Numbered from the stretch's first letter, positions 8,735-19,267 are shown. The stretch: DNA of 64,000 bases from an uncultured Ardenticatenia bacterium (GCA_937127125.1 CAKZLO010000032.1:81328-145327), one strand, 5' to 3'. The notes: generated by a model not told the origin, from the sequence alone. A program made the numbers and translations.

Positions 8735-9778
8735 ATGTCCGATTCCCCGGAGAGTATTGAGATTCTCGATCGATTGGCAGCCGAAGCGCTGGCCGAGCTG
8801 GAGAAAGCATCCGACAGTCAGGCACTGGAACGCTGGCACACCACTTATCTTGGACGCAAAGGAAAGGTGACCCTCTCGGTGAGACGTGTTGGTGAGTTGC
8901 CGAAAGAGGAGCGTCCTGTTTTTGGTCAACGTGCCAACCAGCTAAAGCAACGTTTGGAAGCAGCCTATGAAGAGCGCGTACAGCTCGTCAAGGCTCAGGA
9001 GATCGAGAAAGCTTTGGTCGAGGGAGCTATTGATGTGACGTTGCCGGGTCGACCAGTGCTGCGCGGTCGTCTGCATCCCAGCACGCAAACGTTACGCCGC
9101 ATCCTGCAAATCTGGGCCGATATGGGATTTCAAGTCTATCGCAGCCGTGATGTGGAAACGGACGAATACAATTTCCAATTGCTCAATTTTCCACCCTATC
9201 ATCCGGCACGCGAAATGCAGGACACTTTTTATACCACCCAGCCTGATGTGCTGTTGCGCACTCATACTTCTCCAGGGCAGATCCATGCAATGCGTGAGTA
9301 TTGTCCCCAACCGATTCGTGTGGTGTTGCCTGGGATGTGCTATCGCTACGAACAGATCACTGCGCGGAGTGAGATTCAGTTTCATCAAGTGGAAGGCTTG
9401 GCAGTGGGCTACAACATCCGTTTCACCGACTTGAAGGGAACTCTTACCGACTTTGCGCAGCGCATGTTTGGTGCTGGCCGCAAGACTCGCTTCCGGGCCA
9501 GCTATTTCCCCTTCACAGAGCCGTCTGCAGAGATGGATGTGGAATGCATCTTGTGCAATGGCAAGGGATGCCGACTCTGCAAGTACACGGGCTGGCTGGA
9601 GATTTTGGGATGTGGAATGGTGCACCCAACAGTGCTGCAAAATGGCGGCTACAATCCCAATCGATATTCAGGGTACGCCTTCGGGATGGGTGTAGAACGC
9701 ATTGCCATGTTGCGTTATGGCATCGAGGATATCCGTTATTTCTGGAGCAACGATCTGCGGTTTCTGGAGCAATTCTGA
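8735..9778 (+). CDS. pheS: Phenylalanyl-tRNA synthetase alpha subunit
   Basis: 347 aa from the ATG at 8735 behind GAGGAG; the frame is open to 8702. Class II synthetase catalytic subunit that charges tRNA-Phe as an alpha2beta2 complex. N-terminal coiled coil (residues ~10-95), then motif 2 region LRTHTSPGQIHAM, a four-Cys insertion (CILCNGKGCRLC) as in many bacteria, and motif 3 GYAFGMGVERIAMLRYG. It ends one base before pheT. No T-box specifier or antiterminator sequence is visible upstream. Confidence 0.97.
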   Translation: MSDSPESIEILDRLAAEALAELEKASDSQALERWHTTYLGRKGKVTLSVRRVGELPKEERPVFGQRANQLKQRLEAAYEERVQLVKAQEIEKALVEGAIDVTLPGRPVLRGRLHPSTQTLRRILQIWADMGFQVYRSRDVETDEYNFQLLNFPPYHPAREMQDTFYTTQPDVLLRTHTSPGQIHAMREYCPQPIRVVLPGMCYRYEQITARSEIQFHQVEGLAVGYNIRFTDLKGTLTDFAQRMFGAGRKTRFRASYFPFTEPSAEMDVECILCNGKGCRLCKYTGWLEILGCGMVHPTVLQNGGYNPNRYSGYAFGMGVERIAMLRYGIEDIRYFWSNDLRFLEQF

Positions 9779-9779
9779 G

Positions 9780-12311
9780 ATGAAAGTCCCAATCAGCTGG
9801 TTAAAAGACTATGTAGATATCCTGCTATCTGTGACCGAGCTGGCGGAGCGTTTAACTTTGGCTGGCTTGGAAGTGAGCGGCATTGAATACTTGGGCATCG
9901 AAGGGGCATCGCTGCCATGGGATCGTGATAGAATTGTTGTGGCTCACATCCTGGCAGTCAGACCGCATCCCAACGCGGACCGTCTGGTACTGGCCGATGT
10001 GGACTACGGGGCCGGTCAGGTCGAAACGGTAGTAACTGGCGCACCCAACCTTTTCCCCTATTTAGGGAAGGATATCCGCCACCTGAATCTAAAATCACCC
10101 TTCGCGCTGGAAGGTGCTCTCCTCTTTGATGGTCATAAGGACGATGGCTCCAAGATGGTGCTCAGAGGACGGGCCGTCCGAGGTATTATGAACCGCCATA
10201 TGCTGTGCTCTGAGAAGGAGCTGGGTATATCGGACGATCACACTGGCATCTTGATCTTGGACGCCGATGCCCCCACGGGCATGCCTCTAGCTGATGTACT
10301 GGGCACTGCCATTTTGGACATTGAGTTAACACCCAGTATGGCGCGCTGTGCATCCATCATCGGAGTGGCGCGCGAGGTGGCAGCCCTTACCGGTCAACGG
10401 GTGCGCTATCCAGATTACACTAACCTGCCGCTGGAAGGCCCTTCGCTCAGCGAACGGGTGGTCATAAAGACCGAGAATGCCCCTCTTAATCCGCGATTTT
10501 GTGCGGCCTTGATCGAAGGCATCCAGATTGGGCCCTCACCCTACTGGATGCAGTTGCGCTTGCGCCTAGCTGGTATGCGCCCTATCAATAATGTAGTGGA
10601 TGTCAGCAACTATGTGATGTTGGAGGTAGGGCAGCCCAACCATGCCTTCGACTACGATGCATTGCGTGCGAGGGCAGACCGGTATGCTGGAAGTGGGCAA
10701 CCTATCCAAATCATTACACGGCTTGCTAGGGAAGGAGAACGTATCCAAACACTGGATGGCGTGGAACGCGTATTGCAACCTTTCACTATGCTGGTGACCG
10801 ACCCAGCTGGTCCGCTGAGCATTGGTGGTATCATGGGAGGCGCAGAGAGCGAGGTGCATGCAGGCACTCGCAACATCTTGCTAGAGGCAGCAGCCTGGGA
10901 CTTTATTAACATCCGTCGTTCGGTACAGGCCTATGGACTGAACTCTGAGGCAGCTTACCGTTTTAGTCGTGGAGTGCACCCGGCACAAGCTTGGTTTGGG
11001 GCGCTACGTGCCGCCCAACTGATCCAGCGGTTAGCTGGTGGTGTTATAGCACGAGATATCATTGATTATTATCCTGCGCCACCGCCAGCCATCACGGTCG
11101 ACCTGCCGTTGGCAGAGGTCAGGCGTATTCTGGGTGTCGATTTACCACCGCAAGAAGTGCGTCGGATTCTGGAAGCATTGGAGTTTCAGGTGGACGAACC
11201 TGAGAAAGACGTCCTCTATGTCACCGCCCCAGATCACCGCATGGATATCGGCGCTGACGTGGTTGGGAGAGCAGACCTGATCGAAGAAATCGCACGTGTC
11301 TATGGCTATGACCGTTTTCCCAACACGCAGATCGAAGATGTGATGCCACCCCAGCGAGACAACCTTGCTCTTCTCCACGAGGAACTCATACGCGATCTGC
11401 TGGTGGAGGCCGGCTTGCAGGAGGTGATGACCTATCGCCTTACTTCGCCACAGCGTGAAGCCTTGTTGTGCCCGCCCGGGGCAACACTGGACAAGCGCCC
11501 TTATGTGACAATTGCAAATCCTATCAACCCTGAGCGCACTGTGATGCGTCACAGCTTGCTGGCTGGTATTTTGGATGTGTTAGCACAGAACTTGCGTCAA
11601 CGCGAGCGCGTCGTGGTGTTTGAGCTTGGGCCCGTTTTCCTGCCTTCCTCAGAGGGGAGCGAGCTGCCCGATGAGGTACCTGCCCTATGTATCGTGCTGG
11701 CTGGACAGCGCGAGCCGGTGGTATGGCAGGGCTCCGACACGCGTTTGATGGATTTCTTTGATCTGAAAGGAATAATCGAAGCGCTGCTGGAAGGGCTACA
11801 CGTGAGTCGACCCACCTTTCAACCAGCTGACAACCCAACCTACTATCCCGGACGCACGGCGAATGTGCTGGTGGACAACGAGACGGTCGGCGTATTCGGT
11901 CAACTTCATCCTCTAGTACAGGAAGCATTTGATTTGCCACGCCAAGTACCAGTTCTGGCAGCCGAGATTGACTTGCGGTGTCTGGAGACGCATATCCCCT
12001 CCCATTTTACCGTGCGCCCATTGCCGCGTTTTCCGGTGGTGCGTCAAGACATTGCGTTGGTGGTAGATGAGAACATCCCGGCACAACAGGTAGAAGCTGC
12101 GATCATGCAAGCAGGGGGGCGATTGCTCGCCGGAGTGCGTCTCTTTGACGTCTATCGGGGTGCTCAGATTGGATCAGGTAAGAAGAGCTTGGCCTATACA
12201 CTCACCTTCAGTGCTGAGGATCGCACCCTGACTGACCAAGAAGTGGCACGTGTGCAGGCCCGGATCGTACGTAGCCTAGAGTCCAGCTTGGGTGCCCAGC
12301 TGCGCGGCTGA
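9780..12311 (+). CDS. pheT: Phenylalanyl-tRNA synthetase beta subunit
   Basis: 843 aa from the ATG at 9780, one base after the pheS stop, so the pair is translationally coupled. Upstream codons back to 9702 lie inside pheS and are not used. Domains in order: tRNA-binding EMAP-like domain (LAVRPHPNADRLVLADVDYG, ~50-160), B3/B4 editing domain (~220-400), B5 domain (~405-480), core catalytic-like domain (~490-690), and C-terminal FDX-ACB domain (~750-843, FPVVRQDIALVVDE). The full family length is present. Confidence 0.97.
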   Translation: MKVPISWLKDYVDILLSVTELAERLTLAGLEVSGIEYLGIEGASLPWDRDRIVVAHILAVRPHPNADRLVLADVDYGAGQVETVVTGAPNLFPYLGKDIRHLNLKSPFALEGALLFDGHKDDGSKMVLRGRAVRGIMNRHMLCSEKELGISDDHTGILILDADAPTGMPLADVLGTAILDIELTPSMARCASIIGVAREVAALTGQRVRYPDYTNLPLEGPSLSERVVIKTENAPLNPRFCAALIEGIQIGPSPYWMQLRLRLAGMRPINNVVDVSNYVMLEVGQPNHAFDYDALRARADRYAGSGQPIQIITRLAREGERIQTLDGVERVLQPFTMLVTDPAGPLSIGGIMGGAESEVHAGTRNILLEAAAWDFINIRRSVQAYGLNSEAAYRFSRGVHPAQAWFGALRAAQLIQRLAGGVIARDIIDYYPAPPPAITVDLPLAEVRRILGVDLPPQEVRRILEALEFQVDEPEKDVLYVTAPDHRMDIGADVVGRADLIEEIARVYGYDRFPNTQIEDVMPPQRDNLALLHEELIRDLLVEAGLQEVMTYRLTSPQREALLCPPGATLDKRPYVTIANPINPERTVMRHSLLAGILDVLAQNLRQRERVVVFELGPVFLPSSEGSELPDEVPALCIVLAGQREPVVWQGSDTRLMDFFDLKGIIEALLEGLHVSRPTFQPADNPTYYPGRTANVLVDNETVGVFGQLHPLVQEAFDLPRQVPVLAAEIDLRCLETHIPSHFTVRPLPRFPVVRQDIALVVDENIPAQQVEAAIMQAGGRLLAGVRLFDVYRGAQIGSGKKSLAYTLTFSAEDRTLTDQEVARVQARIVRSLESSLGAQLRG

Positions 12312-12397
12312 TGTTTTCCCTCGCTGCACAAGAGCACGACGGAGTATGGTGAGACGCCTTAGCACCCGCCCTCCTGTCTCAGCACGGATGCATGAAG

Positions 12398-13453
12398 TCA
12401 TACAAGGCCGCCGGTGCGAGATAATGTCCAAATGGCGTGTTCTCTGAGGAGGGGATCAGAACTCTCAGTAACCTGCTGCAGTGCTGAAATGGCAGCCTGA
12501 TCGCCCCAGTTACCCAACGCTACCAGTGCATTCCGCAACAGGCCGCGCCATTTACTTCGCATAAGGGGTGTATGCCCGAAACGCGCGCGAAACTGGACCT
12601 CATCCATGTTGATGATCTCGGTCAGACGCGGCACACATTGTTCTGGATCAAAGTGCAGGAAGTCTTGCTGGCCGGGATGAGCAAAGCGGCGCGTCCACGG
12701 GCAGACGGACTGGCAAATATCACAACCGAAGACCCAATTCCCTATATGGGTGCGCAATGCTTCTGGAATGGCATCACGCAGTTCAATAGTGAGATATGAA
12801 ATACACCTGCCACTGTCCAGCTGGTAGGGGGCAACCAGTGCGCCCGTGGGGCATGCATCCAGACAGCGCGTGCAACTGCCACAGGTGCCTTTGGTATCTG
12901 GAGTGTCGTAAGCGAGCTCCATGTTTACTAAGAGCTCACCCAGGAAGAGATATGACCCCCACTGCGGGTTAATAAGGCAAGTGTTCTTGCCGATGAAGCC
13001 AAGGCCAGCCATAGCGGCCAGATCGCGCTCCAGAAGTGGCCCAGTATCCACATAGGCTCGCCACGATACCGTGTTACCAACGTGCTGCTTTAGGAATTCG
13101 CCCAATTGTCGCAGACGAGGTATTAGAACATCATGATAATCCCGTCCCCAGGCATAACGCGCAATGCGCCCTCGTGCGGGATCATCCCACAGCTCAGCAG
13201 GTGGATCGAGTGTAAAATAGGAGACAGCGACTGACACGACAGAACGAGCTTCAGGCAACACGTGGCGTGGATCCTGACGACGCACTGGGTCGCGCACCAT
13301 GTATGTCATCGTGGCGGCATATCCAGCTTCCAACCAGGCCAAATAGGCATCGGCGTGAGGAACACGTGTAGCGGGAGCGATGCCCACTAAGTCGAAACCC
13401 AGCTCTATGGCATGTTCCTTAACAAGATTGCTCAGTTGTGCCTGTCTTACCAC
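12398..13453 (-). CDS. queG: Epoxyqueuosine reductase
   Basis: 351 aa. Cobalamin- and Fe-S-dependent enzyme that reduces epoxyqueuosine to queuosine at the wobble base of tRNAs. Two 4Fe-4S clusters are visible: CGSCTRCLDACPTGAL near 190 and CDICQSVCPW near 245. The N-terminal part (GLDLVGIAPATR-like) and the C-terminal HEAT-like helices (RNALVALGNWGDQAAISAL) fit QueG. The start is taken as GTG at 13453. It sits downstream of korB on the same strand, 46 bases away. Confidence 0.92.
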   Translation of the reverse strand: MVRQAQLSNLVKEHAIELGFDLVGIAPATRVPHADAYLAWLEAGYAATMTYMVRDPVRRQDPRHVLPEARSVVSVAVSYFTLDPPAELWDDPARGRIARYAWGRDYHDVLIPRLRQLGEFLKQHVGNTVSWRAYVDTGPLLERDLAAMAGLGFIGKNTCLINPQWGSYLFLGELLVNMELAYDTPDTKGTCGSCTRCLDACPTGALVAPYQLDSGRCISYLTIELRDAIPEALRTHIGNWVFGCDICQSVCPWTRRFAHPGQQDFLHFDPEQCVPRLTEIINMDEVQFRARFGHTPLMRSKWRGLLRNALVALGNWGDQAAISALQQVTESSDPLLREHAIWTLSRTGGLV

Positions 13454-13498
13454 AATCGGAGCACTATCTGAAGTAAAGCCTGAGTCGCTATGCTACCT

Positions 13499-14353
13499 CT
13501 ATCTTCGAAACCGTTCCAACAAAGCCTGGAGCGAATAGCTATCTCCTAGTTTCTTGCGCATCTCATTCAGAGCTACATGGTGCGGACGGGAATGGTTGTC
13601 CTGATAGAAAACGCCTAGGTAAATTTTTTCAGACTCGAATGCCAATGCCAGCGCAGCCATACGATCTGTGCGATCGTGGGTTTCAGGTATAGGGACAACT
13701 CGCTGCTTGTACAAAGCATAGGTGTCTAAAAATGTGACGCAGGGGCTAATAATCTCGATAAAGGCGAAACCCGGATGTAGTATCCCCTGTTTGATAATCT
13801 CAGCCAGCTCATGGGGACGCGCCGAAAAGCCACGTGCAACAAAGGTGGTTTCGCAAGCCAGCATCATCGCCACCGGGTTAAGCGGCCGCTCGACTGTACC
13901 GTAGGGTGATGCTTTTGTCTTGGTACCCCACGAGCTGGTTGGGGAAGGTTGCCCTTTCGTTAGGCCGTAAACCTCGTTGTCCAGCACCAGATAGGTGATG
14001 TCCACATTGCGCCGCGCGGCATGGGGGAGGTGACCGGCACCGATGCTCAGACCGTCGCCATCACCACTTATCGCCAACACTGTAAGGTCAGCATTAGCAA
14101 TTTTGACACCAGTCGCCAGCGGCAGAGCGCGCCCGTGTACTCCGTGGAAGCCGTAGGTCTTAACGAAAGCAGGGAAGCGACCCGAGCACCCAATACCTGA
14201 TGCAATCACAATGTGCGCGGGGTCAAGCTGCAGCTCACTCACCGCTTTTAGCACAGCTTGCATCACACCATAGTCTCCACAGCCGGGACACCAGATAGGC
14301 TTGACGTTGCTTTTCAAATCCTTGATAGGCACTGGACGATCCAATGTAACCAT
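13499..14353 (-). CDS. korB: 2-oxoacid:ferredoxin oxidoreductase beta subunit
   Basis: 284 aa. Thiamine-diphosphate subunit of 2-oxoglutarate (or another 2-oxoacid):ferredoxin oxidoreductase. Visible signatures: WCPGCGDYGVMQA at the N-terminus, the TPP motif ISGDGDGLSIGAGH near 95 and the downstream YLVLDNEVYGLTKGQPSPTS. It works with the alpha subunit encoded just upstream (15-base gap) to decarboxylate a 2-oxoacid to acyl-CoA with reduction of ferredoxin. This implies an oxygen-sensitive central metabolism. Confidence 0.93.
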   Translation of the reverse strand: MVTLDRPVPIKDLKSNVKPIWCPGCGDYGVMQAVLKAVSELQLDPAHIVIASGIGCSGRFPAFVKTYGFHGVHGRALPLATGVKIANADLTVLAISGDGDGLSIGAGHLPHAARRNVDITYLVLDNEVYGLTKGQPSPTSSWGTKTKASPYGTVERPLNPVAMMLACETTFVARGFSARPHELAEIIKQGILHPGFAFIEIISPCVTFLDTYALYKQRVVPIPETHDRTDRMAALALAFESEKIYLGVFYQDNHSRPHHVALNEMRKKLGDSYSLQALLERFRR

Positions 14354-14368
14354 AGCACCCTCTTGTCA

Positions 14369-16144
14369 TCACAATCGGGTACGGCGAGTGAGCAGCTCGC
14401 TTACCCGCTTGATCTCCTCGAAGATCTCCATCGGCTTGAAAGGCAACCCTTCATACTTGTTGAGTGAAATTACATTAATCGAATCTTGCACCAGCTGTCG
14501 GGTATAGCGATGTTCGATGACGCGTGCGAATTGGCCTAGGGAGTTTAGCTCAGGGATGATCAGCACACGTCGTCCACGCAAGAAACGGCGGATACGTACG
14601 TCGGGCATAGGGAACAGAATTTTGGGGAACAAGGCGGCAACGCGGTAGCCTGCCTCTTGAGCACGAACCATAGCTTCCTTGACCGGACCCAGCGAGCTGC
14701 CCCACCCCAAGATGCCAATGGCAGCATCTTGGTCGCCCCACTCTTCGACAGCGTTTTCCAGGCCGAACACATGGTGACGGGCAGCATTGACCTTGTTCCA
14801 TCGTTTCCTGGTCATCAGGCGATGCATCTCGGGCGAGTAGTCCGGATGACCATATTCATCGTGCTCCAACCCCTCTGCCGTGTACTGCCCGCCCGGCATG
14901 CCCGGCATGGTGGTGGGAGACACTCCGCTATGGGTGATCTTGTAACGCTCAAAAGATTGGCCTTCCTTAAGTTCGGCCAGCTGACGCTTCCATAAACGCA
15001 CCTTCTCCAGATTGAAAAACGTGCACGTCTCAACGCGCGGTGCCAGAGCCTGATCGCTTAGGATAATGACAGGCATCTGATATAGCTCGGCCATATTAAA
15101 TGCGTTGATGGTTTGATAGAAGCAATCTTCCACCGAACTCGGTGCAATCACGAAACGTGGCGCCTCGTCAGCACCAGCGTAGAAGGCCATGTACAAGTCA
15201 CCCTGTGCTGTCTTAGTGGGCATCCCGGTTGCAGGACCAGCACGTTGCACGTCCACCACTACGATGGGAACCTCTGCCATACTGGCTAGCCCAATCGCCT
15301 CCACCATAAGTGAGAGACCTGGCCCAGAGGTAGCAGTCATAGAGGGCAAGCCTGCAAAAGAGGCACCAATCACCATATTAATGGCAGCGATCTCGTCCTC
15401 TGCTTGCACTACTGTACCACCTGCCTTGGGGAGCTCACTAGCCAAGAATTCCATCAGGTCGGTGGCTGGCGTAATGGGGTAACCGGCAAAGAAGCGGCAA
15501 CCTGCTGCTAGAGCACCCAATGCGATGGCCTGGTAACCAGTCAGGACCAGCTTGTCTTCTGTGACATGCTCCGGTGGCACAAGGTACGAAGGGGGGCGCT
15601 CAAGCAACTGTTCTTGCGCATGGCGGTAGCCCACTGTCAACGCTTCCAGATTCTTGGGCAACAGGTCGGGGTAACGGCCTAACCTTCTTCGTACCACTTG
15701 CTCTGCACGCTCAAGTGGTAGGCCCATCAGCTGCACCATCGCCCCAAGCATTACCAGGTTGCTGCCTCGCGTAAAGTTGATGCCGGCTGCTAGCTGGGAC
15801 ACTGGAATAGGGTATAGTAGATGACGGGCACCATCACGTGGTGTGACCACTCCACTGTCGTAGATTACCACGCCTCCAGTCTCCAGCTCGTCTATGTGGG
15901 TGTCATAGCCTTCCTGGTTGAGCGATACTAACACATTGATGTTGTCTCCCTGGGAGAGCACCGGTCGGTCGGCAATGCGCGCTTGAAAGATTACATGCCC
16001 ACCCAGGATTTCAGCCGGGAAGGTGCGAAACGTGTACACCTCTAGTCCGGAGAAAGCTGCAATGCGTACAAACACTTCACCAATGGTGACAATGCCTTCA
16101 CCGGACTCACCGGCAATGCGAATCACAATATCATTGACCGACAC
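14369..16144 (-). CDS. korA: 2-oxoacid:ferredoxin oxidoreductase alpha subunit, gamma-alpha fusion
   Basis: 591 aa. The first ~190 residues are the gamma domain (RIAGESGEGIVTIG, FRTFPAEILGGHV). The rest is the pyrimidine-binding alpha domain (FAGYPITPATDLMEFL near 220) and C-terminal domain II. A fused gamma-alpha chain is a usual form of KorA in bacteria. The gene precedes korB by 15 bases and should be translated as the first gene of that operon. The exact 2-oxoacid cannot be told from sequence alone. Confidence 0.93.
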   Translation of the reverse strand: MSVNDIVIRIAGESGEGIVTIGEVFVRIAAFSGLEVYTFRTFPAEILGGHVIFQARIADRPVLSQGDNINVLVSLNQEGYDTHIDELETGGVVIYDSGVVTPRDGARHLLYPIPVSQLAAGINFTRGSNLVMLGAMVQLMGLPLERAEQVVRRRLGRYPDLLPKNLEALTVGYRHAQEQLLERPPSYLVPPEHVTEDKLVLTGYQAIALGALAAGCRFFAGYPITPATDLMEFLASELPKAGGTVVQAEDEIAAINMVIGASFAGLPSMTATSGPGLSLMVEAIGLASMAEVPIVVVDVQRAGPATGMPTKTAQGDLYMAFYAGADEAPRFVIAPSSVEDCFYQTINAFNMAELYQMPVIILSDQALAPRVETCTFFNLEKVRLWKRQLAELKEGQSFERYKITHSGVSPTTMPGMPGGQYTAEGLEHDEYGHPDYSPEMHRLMTRKRWNKVNAARHHVFGLENAVEEWGDQDAAIGILGWGSSLGPVKEAMVRAQEAGYRVAALFPKILFPMPDVRIRRFLRGRRVLIIPELNSLGQFARVIEHRYTRQLVQDSINVISLNKYEGLPFKPMEIFEEIKRVSELLTRRTRL

Positions 16145-16188
16145 GATCAGTTGCCTCCATCGGGAGTACCCTGCCTCATTACATAGAT

Positions 16189-17067
16189 TCAGCTCCGCTC
16201 GGTTTCCACGACCACAGGATTCCTCAAAACCCCTAGTTGAGCAATCTCGATCCGCACCTCATCGCCCGGTTGCAGATATCGCGGCGGTGTACGTGCATCC
16301 CCCACCCCACCCGGCGTGCCTGTCAAGATAACGTCACCCGGCTCCAATGTCATCACTTGACTAAGATAGGCAACCAGGTAGGGCACAGAGAATATCAGGT
16401 TACGTGTATTGGAAGATTGCATCAGCTCACCACTGACATAAACCTGTATATCCAGCCTATGCGGATCCGGAATCTCATCCTTAGTCACCAGTGCCGGTCC
16501 CATTGGGGCGAAGGTGTCGAATGTTTTGCCAATGGTCCATTGGGAAGTGCGTTTTTGGAAATCGCGTGCGCTTACGTCGTTACATGGCAGATAACCCGCT
16601 ACATAGTCGAGCGCCTGATTCTCGGGGATATAGCGCCCCCGCCGACCAATCACCACACCGAGCTCCCCCTCATAGTCCACTCGCTGCGAAACGCGAGGCA
16701 ACACAATTGGCTCGCCCGGTCCAATCACGGCGTTGGCATACTTGGAAAAAACCGTGGGGTATTCCGGGATAGCCTGCCCTGTCTCGGCAGCGTGATCGCG
16801 ATAGTTCAGTCCAATGCAGATGATTTTGCGCGGAAACAAAACAGGCGCTTTTAGAATCACTTTCTCCAGCGGAATCGCATCAGTGGCACGTGCGAGAGCT
16901 GCGACAGCTAGGCGCTGCGCCTCTTCTCCCTGCTCCAAGAAAGTCAGCATATCATTCGGTAATCGTGGTTCCACTCGTTGCAGATCTACTACCGACTCGC
17001 GCTCATCGCGGGTACATAGTGCGCCCAGACGTAACTTCCCATCTTGCAAAAATGTTACCAGTCTCAT
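16189..17067 (-). CDS. Fumarylacetoacetate hydrolase-family enzyme
   Basis: 292 aa. The C-terminal two thirds carry the FAH fold: IICIGLNYRDHAAETGQ, PTVFSKYANAVIGPG, the metal-binding DYEGELGVVIG and the final LEPGDVILTGTPGGVG. Members hydrolyse or decarboxylate diketo acids, for example 2-hydroxyhepta-2,4-diene-1,7-dioate, acylpyruvates or oxaloacetate. The particular substrate cannot be named. It lies upstream of korA by 45 bases on the same strand; whether the two share a transcript is unclear. Confidence 0.88.
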   Translation of the reverse strand: MRLVTFLQDGKLRLGALCTRDERESVVDLQRVEPRLPNDMLTFLEQGEEAQRLAVAALARATDAIPLEKVILKAPVLFPRKIICIGLNYRDHAAETGQAIPEYPTVFSKYANAVIGPGEPIVLPRVSQRVDYEGELGVVIGRRGRYIPENQALDYVAGYLPCNDVSARDFQKRTSQWTIGKTFDTFAPMGPALVTKDEIPDPHRLDIQVYVSGELMQSSNTRNLIFSVPYLVAYLSQVMTLEPGDVILTGTPGGVGDARTPPRYLQPGDEVRIEIAQLGVLRNPVVVETERS

Positions 17068-17185
17068 CGGATGTTTGCGAGCGGGTATCGGTCCCCGCTT
17101 TGCTTTCCTCCTTCCAGAATCATAGATTTTGTCATTGCGACTGGGGGATACAAAGATCTGAGATCTGTTGTCGAGTCAATTTGCT

Positions 17186-18287
17186 CTATACAACCGTCTG
17201 GCGTAGATATGCCTCGATAAACTCGTCGATGTGTCCGTCCAGTACAGCTTCGGCATTGCCTACTTCGTAATTGGTACGATGGTCCTTGACCATTTTATAA
17301 GGATGTAACACATAAGAACGTATTTGGTTGCCCCAACCAGCTTCCACGTGCTCGCCCTTCAGGCGCGCTGCCTCTTCCTCGCGCTTCTGGCGCTCCAGTT
17401 CATACAGGCGGCCGCGCAGAATGCGCATAGCCATTTCGCGGTTCTGCATCTGCGACCGTTCATTCTGACAGGTGACCACGATACCTGTAGGAATATGCAC
17501 CAGGCGTACAGCAGTAGCGTTCTTCTGCACATGCTGACCACCTGCCCCTGACGACTTGTACACATCCATACGAATGTCTTCAGGGTTGATGTGTATCTCG
17601 ATGTCATCCTCCAAGTTGGGCATCACTTCCACCAGTGCAAATGAAGTATGACGGCGATGCGCCGAATCGAACGGTGACAACCGTACCAGGCGATGCACTC
17701 CTCGTTCAGAGCGTAAGTAGCCGTAAGCGTAAGGTCCTTCGATCAACACAGTGACGCTTTTCAGACCTGCTTCTTCACCTTCCAGCGAATCGACAATTTC
17801 GGTCTTATAGCCTTTATCCTCTGCCCAGCGCAGATACATACGCAGCAACATTGCCACCCAGTCTTGACTCTCCGTACCTCCCGCGCCGGCATGGATGGAG
17901 AGCAAAGCATCATCGCGGTCGTGTTCGCCCGACATACGCAGTCGGAACTCCAGCTGTTCGAGCGTCTTCTGAATGTCTGACGCCTCAGCTTCCAGTTCGG
18001 TTGCCATCGTCTCGTCCCGTTCAGTGCTGGCCAGCTCAGCCAGCTCCAGCGCATCAGTGACTCGCTGGTCTAAGCTGCGCCAAGTCTCTACCTCGTCGCG
18101 CAACGTGGCCAGTCGACGCATGTGAGTTTGTGCTGCGTCCTGATCACTCCAGAAATCAGGCGTCGCAGATTCCTCTTCTAGTTTCGCGATCTCTTGCTCC
18201 TTAGCAGCGAGGTCAAAGACGCACCATGATCTCGCTGATTCGCTGCCGCAAATCAGCTAATGTAGCGCGTGTTTCATCAATGCTCAT
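17186..18287 (-). CDS. prfB: Peptide chain release factor 2, programmed +1 frameshift
   Basis: Two frames join into one 366-aa product. The ATG at 18287 opens 24 codons ending ..MVRL, where CTT (18218-18216) meets an in-frame TGA (18215-18213). A +1 slip (CTT-T-GAC) continues DLAAKEQEIAKLEEE and the rest down to 17186. RF2 signatures follow: SPFDSAHRR (the UGA-reading SPF tripeptide) and SSGAGGQHVQKN (the GGQ peptidyl-hydrolysis motif). RF2 recognises UAA and UGA. The shift is the known autoregulation: low RF2 means more shifting. The length matches the family (about 365 aa). Confidence 0.96.
18213..18218 (-). promoter_or_regulatory. RF2 programmed frameshift site (CTT TGA)
   Basis: The slippery CTTTGAC is at codon 24-25 of prfB. 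A GGTG stretch sits three bases upstream of CTT, where E. coli prfB has its internal Shine-Dalgarno-like AGGGGG; it is a weaker match here. Confidence 0.93.
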
Positions 18288-18355
18288 ACTACACCTCACA
18301 ATGTTGTTTTCGTATTCTGATTTATGAATTAGAAGAAACCGTCTATCAGGTTTCC

Positions 18356-19267
18356 TTATTCGCCGAACAATCCGTCCACAAAGGCTTTAGGATCGAACTC
18401 CTCAAGGTCGCTTAACTGCTCGCCTGTACCAACGAAGCGCACCGGTAGCCCCAGCTCGCGAGCGATGGCAAACACGACCCCACCTTTGGCCGTGCCGTCC
18501 AGCTTTGCTAGCACCACACCTGTGACCTTCACGCTTTCTTTAAAATGACGTGCCTGACTGATAGCATTCTGACCGGTCGTGGCATCCAACACTAGTAATG
18601 TCTCGTGCGGTGCCTCGTGCACTTGGCGTGCCATGATGTTACGCAGCTTTTCCAGTTCCTTCATCAAGTTGTACTTGGTGTGCAAACGACCAGCAGTGTC
18701 CACAATGAGCAAAGTAGCGCCACGTGCCTGGCAGCTTTTAATGGCGTCGAAGACCACAGCGCCTGGATCGGCACCAGGCTGATGGGCAACAACGGTGGCA
18801 CCGGCACGTTCACCCCAGGTTTGCAGCTGGCTGATCGCAGCAGCACGAAACGTATCGGCCGCAGCAAGTGTTACTCGATAACCTCGCTCGCGATACCAGT
18901 GCGCTAGCTTGGCAATCGTGGTTGTCTTGCCCGATCCATTCACCCCAACCACCAAGATCACATTGAGCAAACGATGGTGATTGATGTTCAGGTCATGACT
19001 ATTATTTAATAAACTAATCATTTCTTGTTTCAGGATCTTCTCGACGTCGTTGGCGCGTGTCAATCCTTGGCGCGCCACTGCCTCGCGCACCGTCTTGATC
19101 AGCGATTGTGTAGTTGCAACTCCTACGTCTGCTTGGATGAGCAAAGCTTCCAGATCATCCCATAATTCTTCGTCGATCTCGTTGCTGCCGAAGAGCCCGG
19201 TAATCTGTCCAAAGAAGGCATTACGTGTGCGTTCCAGACTCTGCCACAGCTTGTTTGTACCTAGCAC
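18356..19267 (-). CDS. ftsY: Signal recognition particle receptor FtsY
   Basis: 303 aa from a GTG at 19267, preceded at six bases by GGAGAGG; an earlier in-frame GTG at 19282 lies before that element. The N and G domains are present without the long acidic A domain. GTPase motifs: G1 [39 protein letters not shown] and [13 protein letters not shown]. FtsY docks ribosome-SRP complexes to the SecYEG translocon at the membrane. It sits about 70 bases upstream of prfB on the same strand. Confidence 0.95.
   Translation of the reverse strand: MLGTNKLWQSLERTRNAFFGQITGLFGSNEIDEELWDDLEALLIQADVGVATTQSLIKTVREAVARQGLTRANDVEKILKQEMISLLNNSHDLNINHHRLLNVILVVGVNGSGKTTTIAKLAHWYRERGYRVTLAAADTFRAAAISQLQTWGERAGATVVAHQPGADPGAVVFDAIKSCQARGATLLIVDTAGRLHTKYNLMKELEKLRNIMARQVHEAPHETLLVLDATTGQNAISQARHFKESVKVTGVVLAKLDGTAKGGVVFAIARELGLPVRFVGTGEQLSDLEEFDPKAFVDGLFGE

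Noticed and set aside
16237..16854. Long plus-strand frame opposite the FAH-family gene
   Set aside because: A shadow of the real gene; composition and lack of homology argue against coding.
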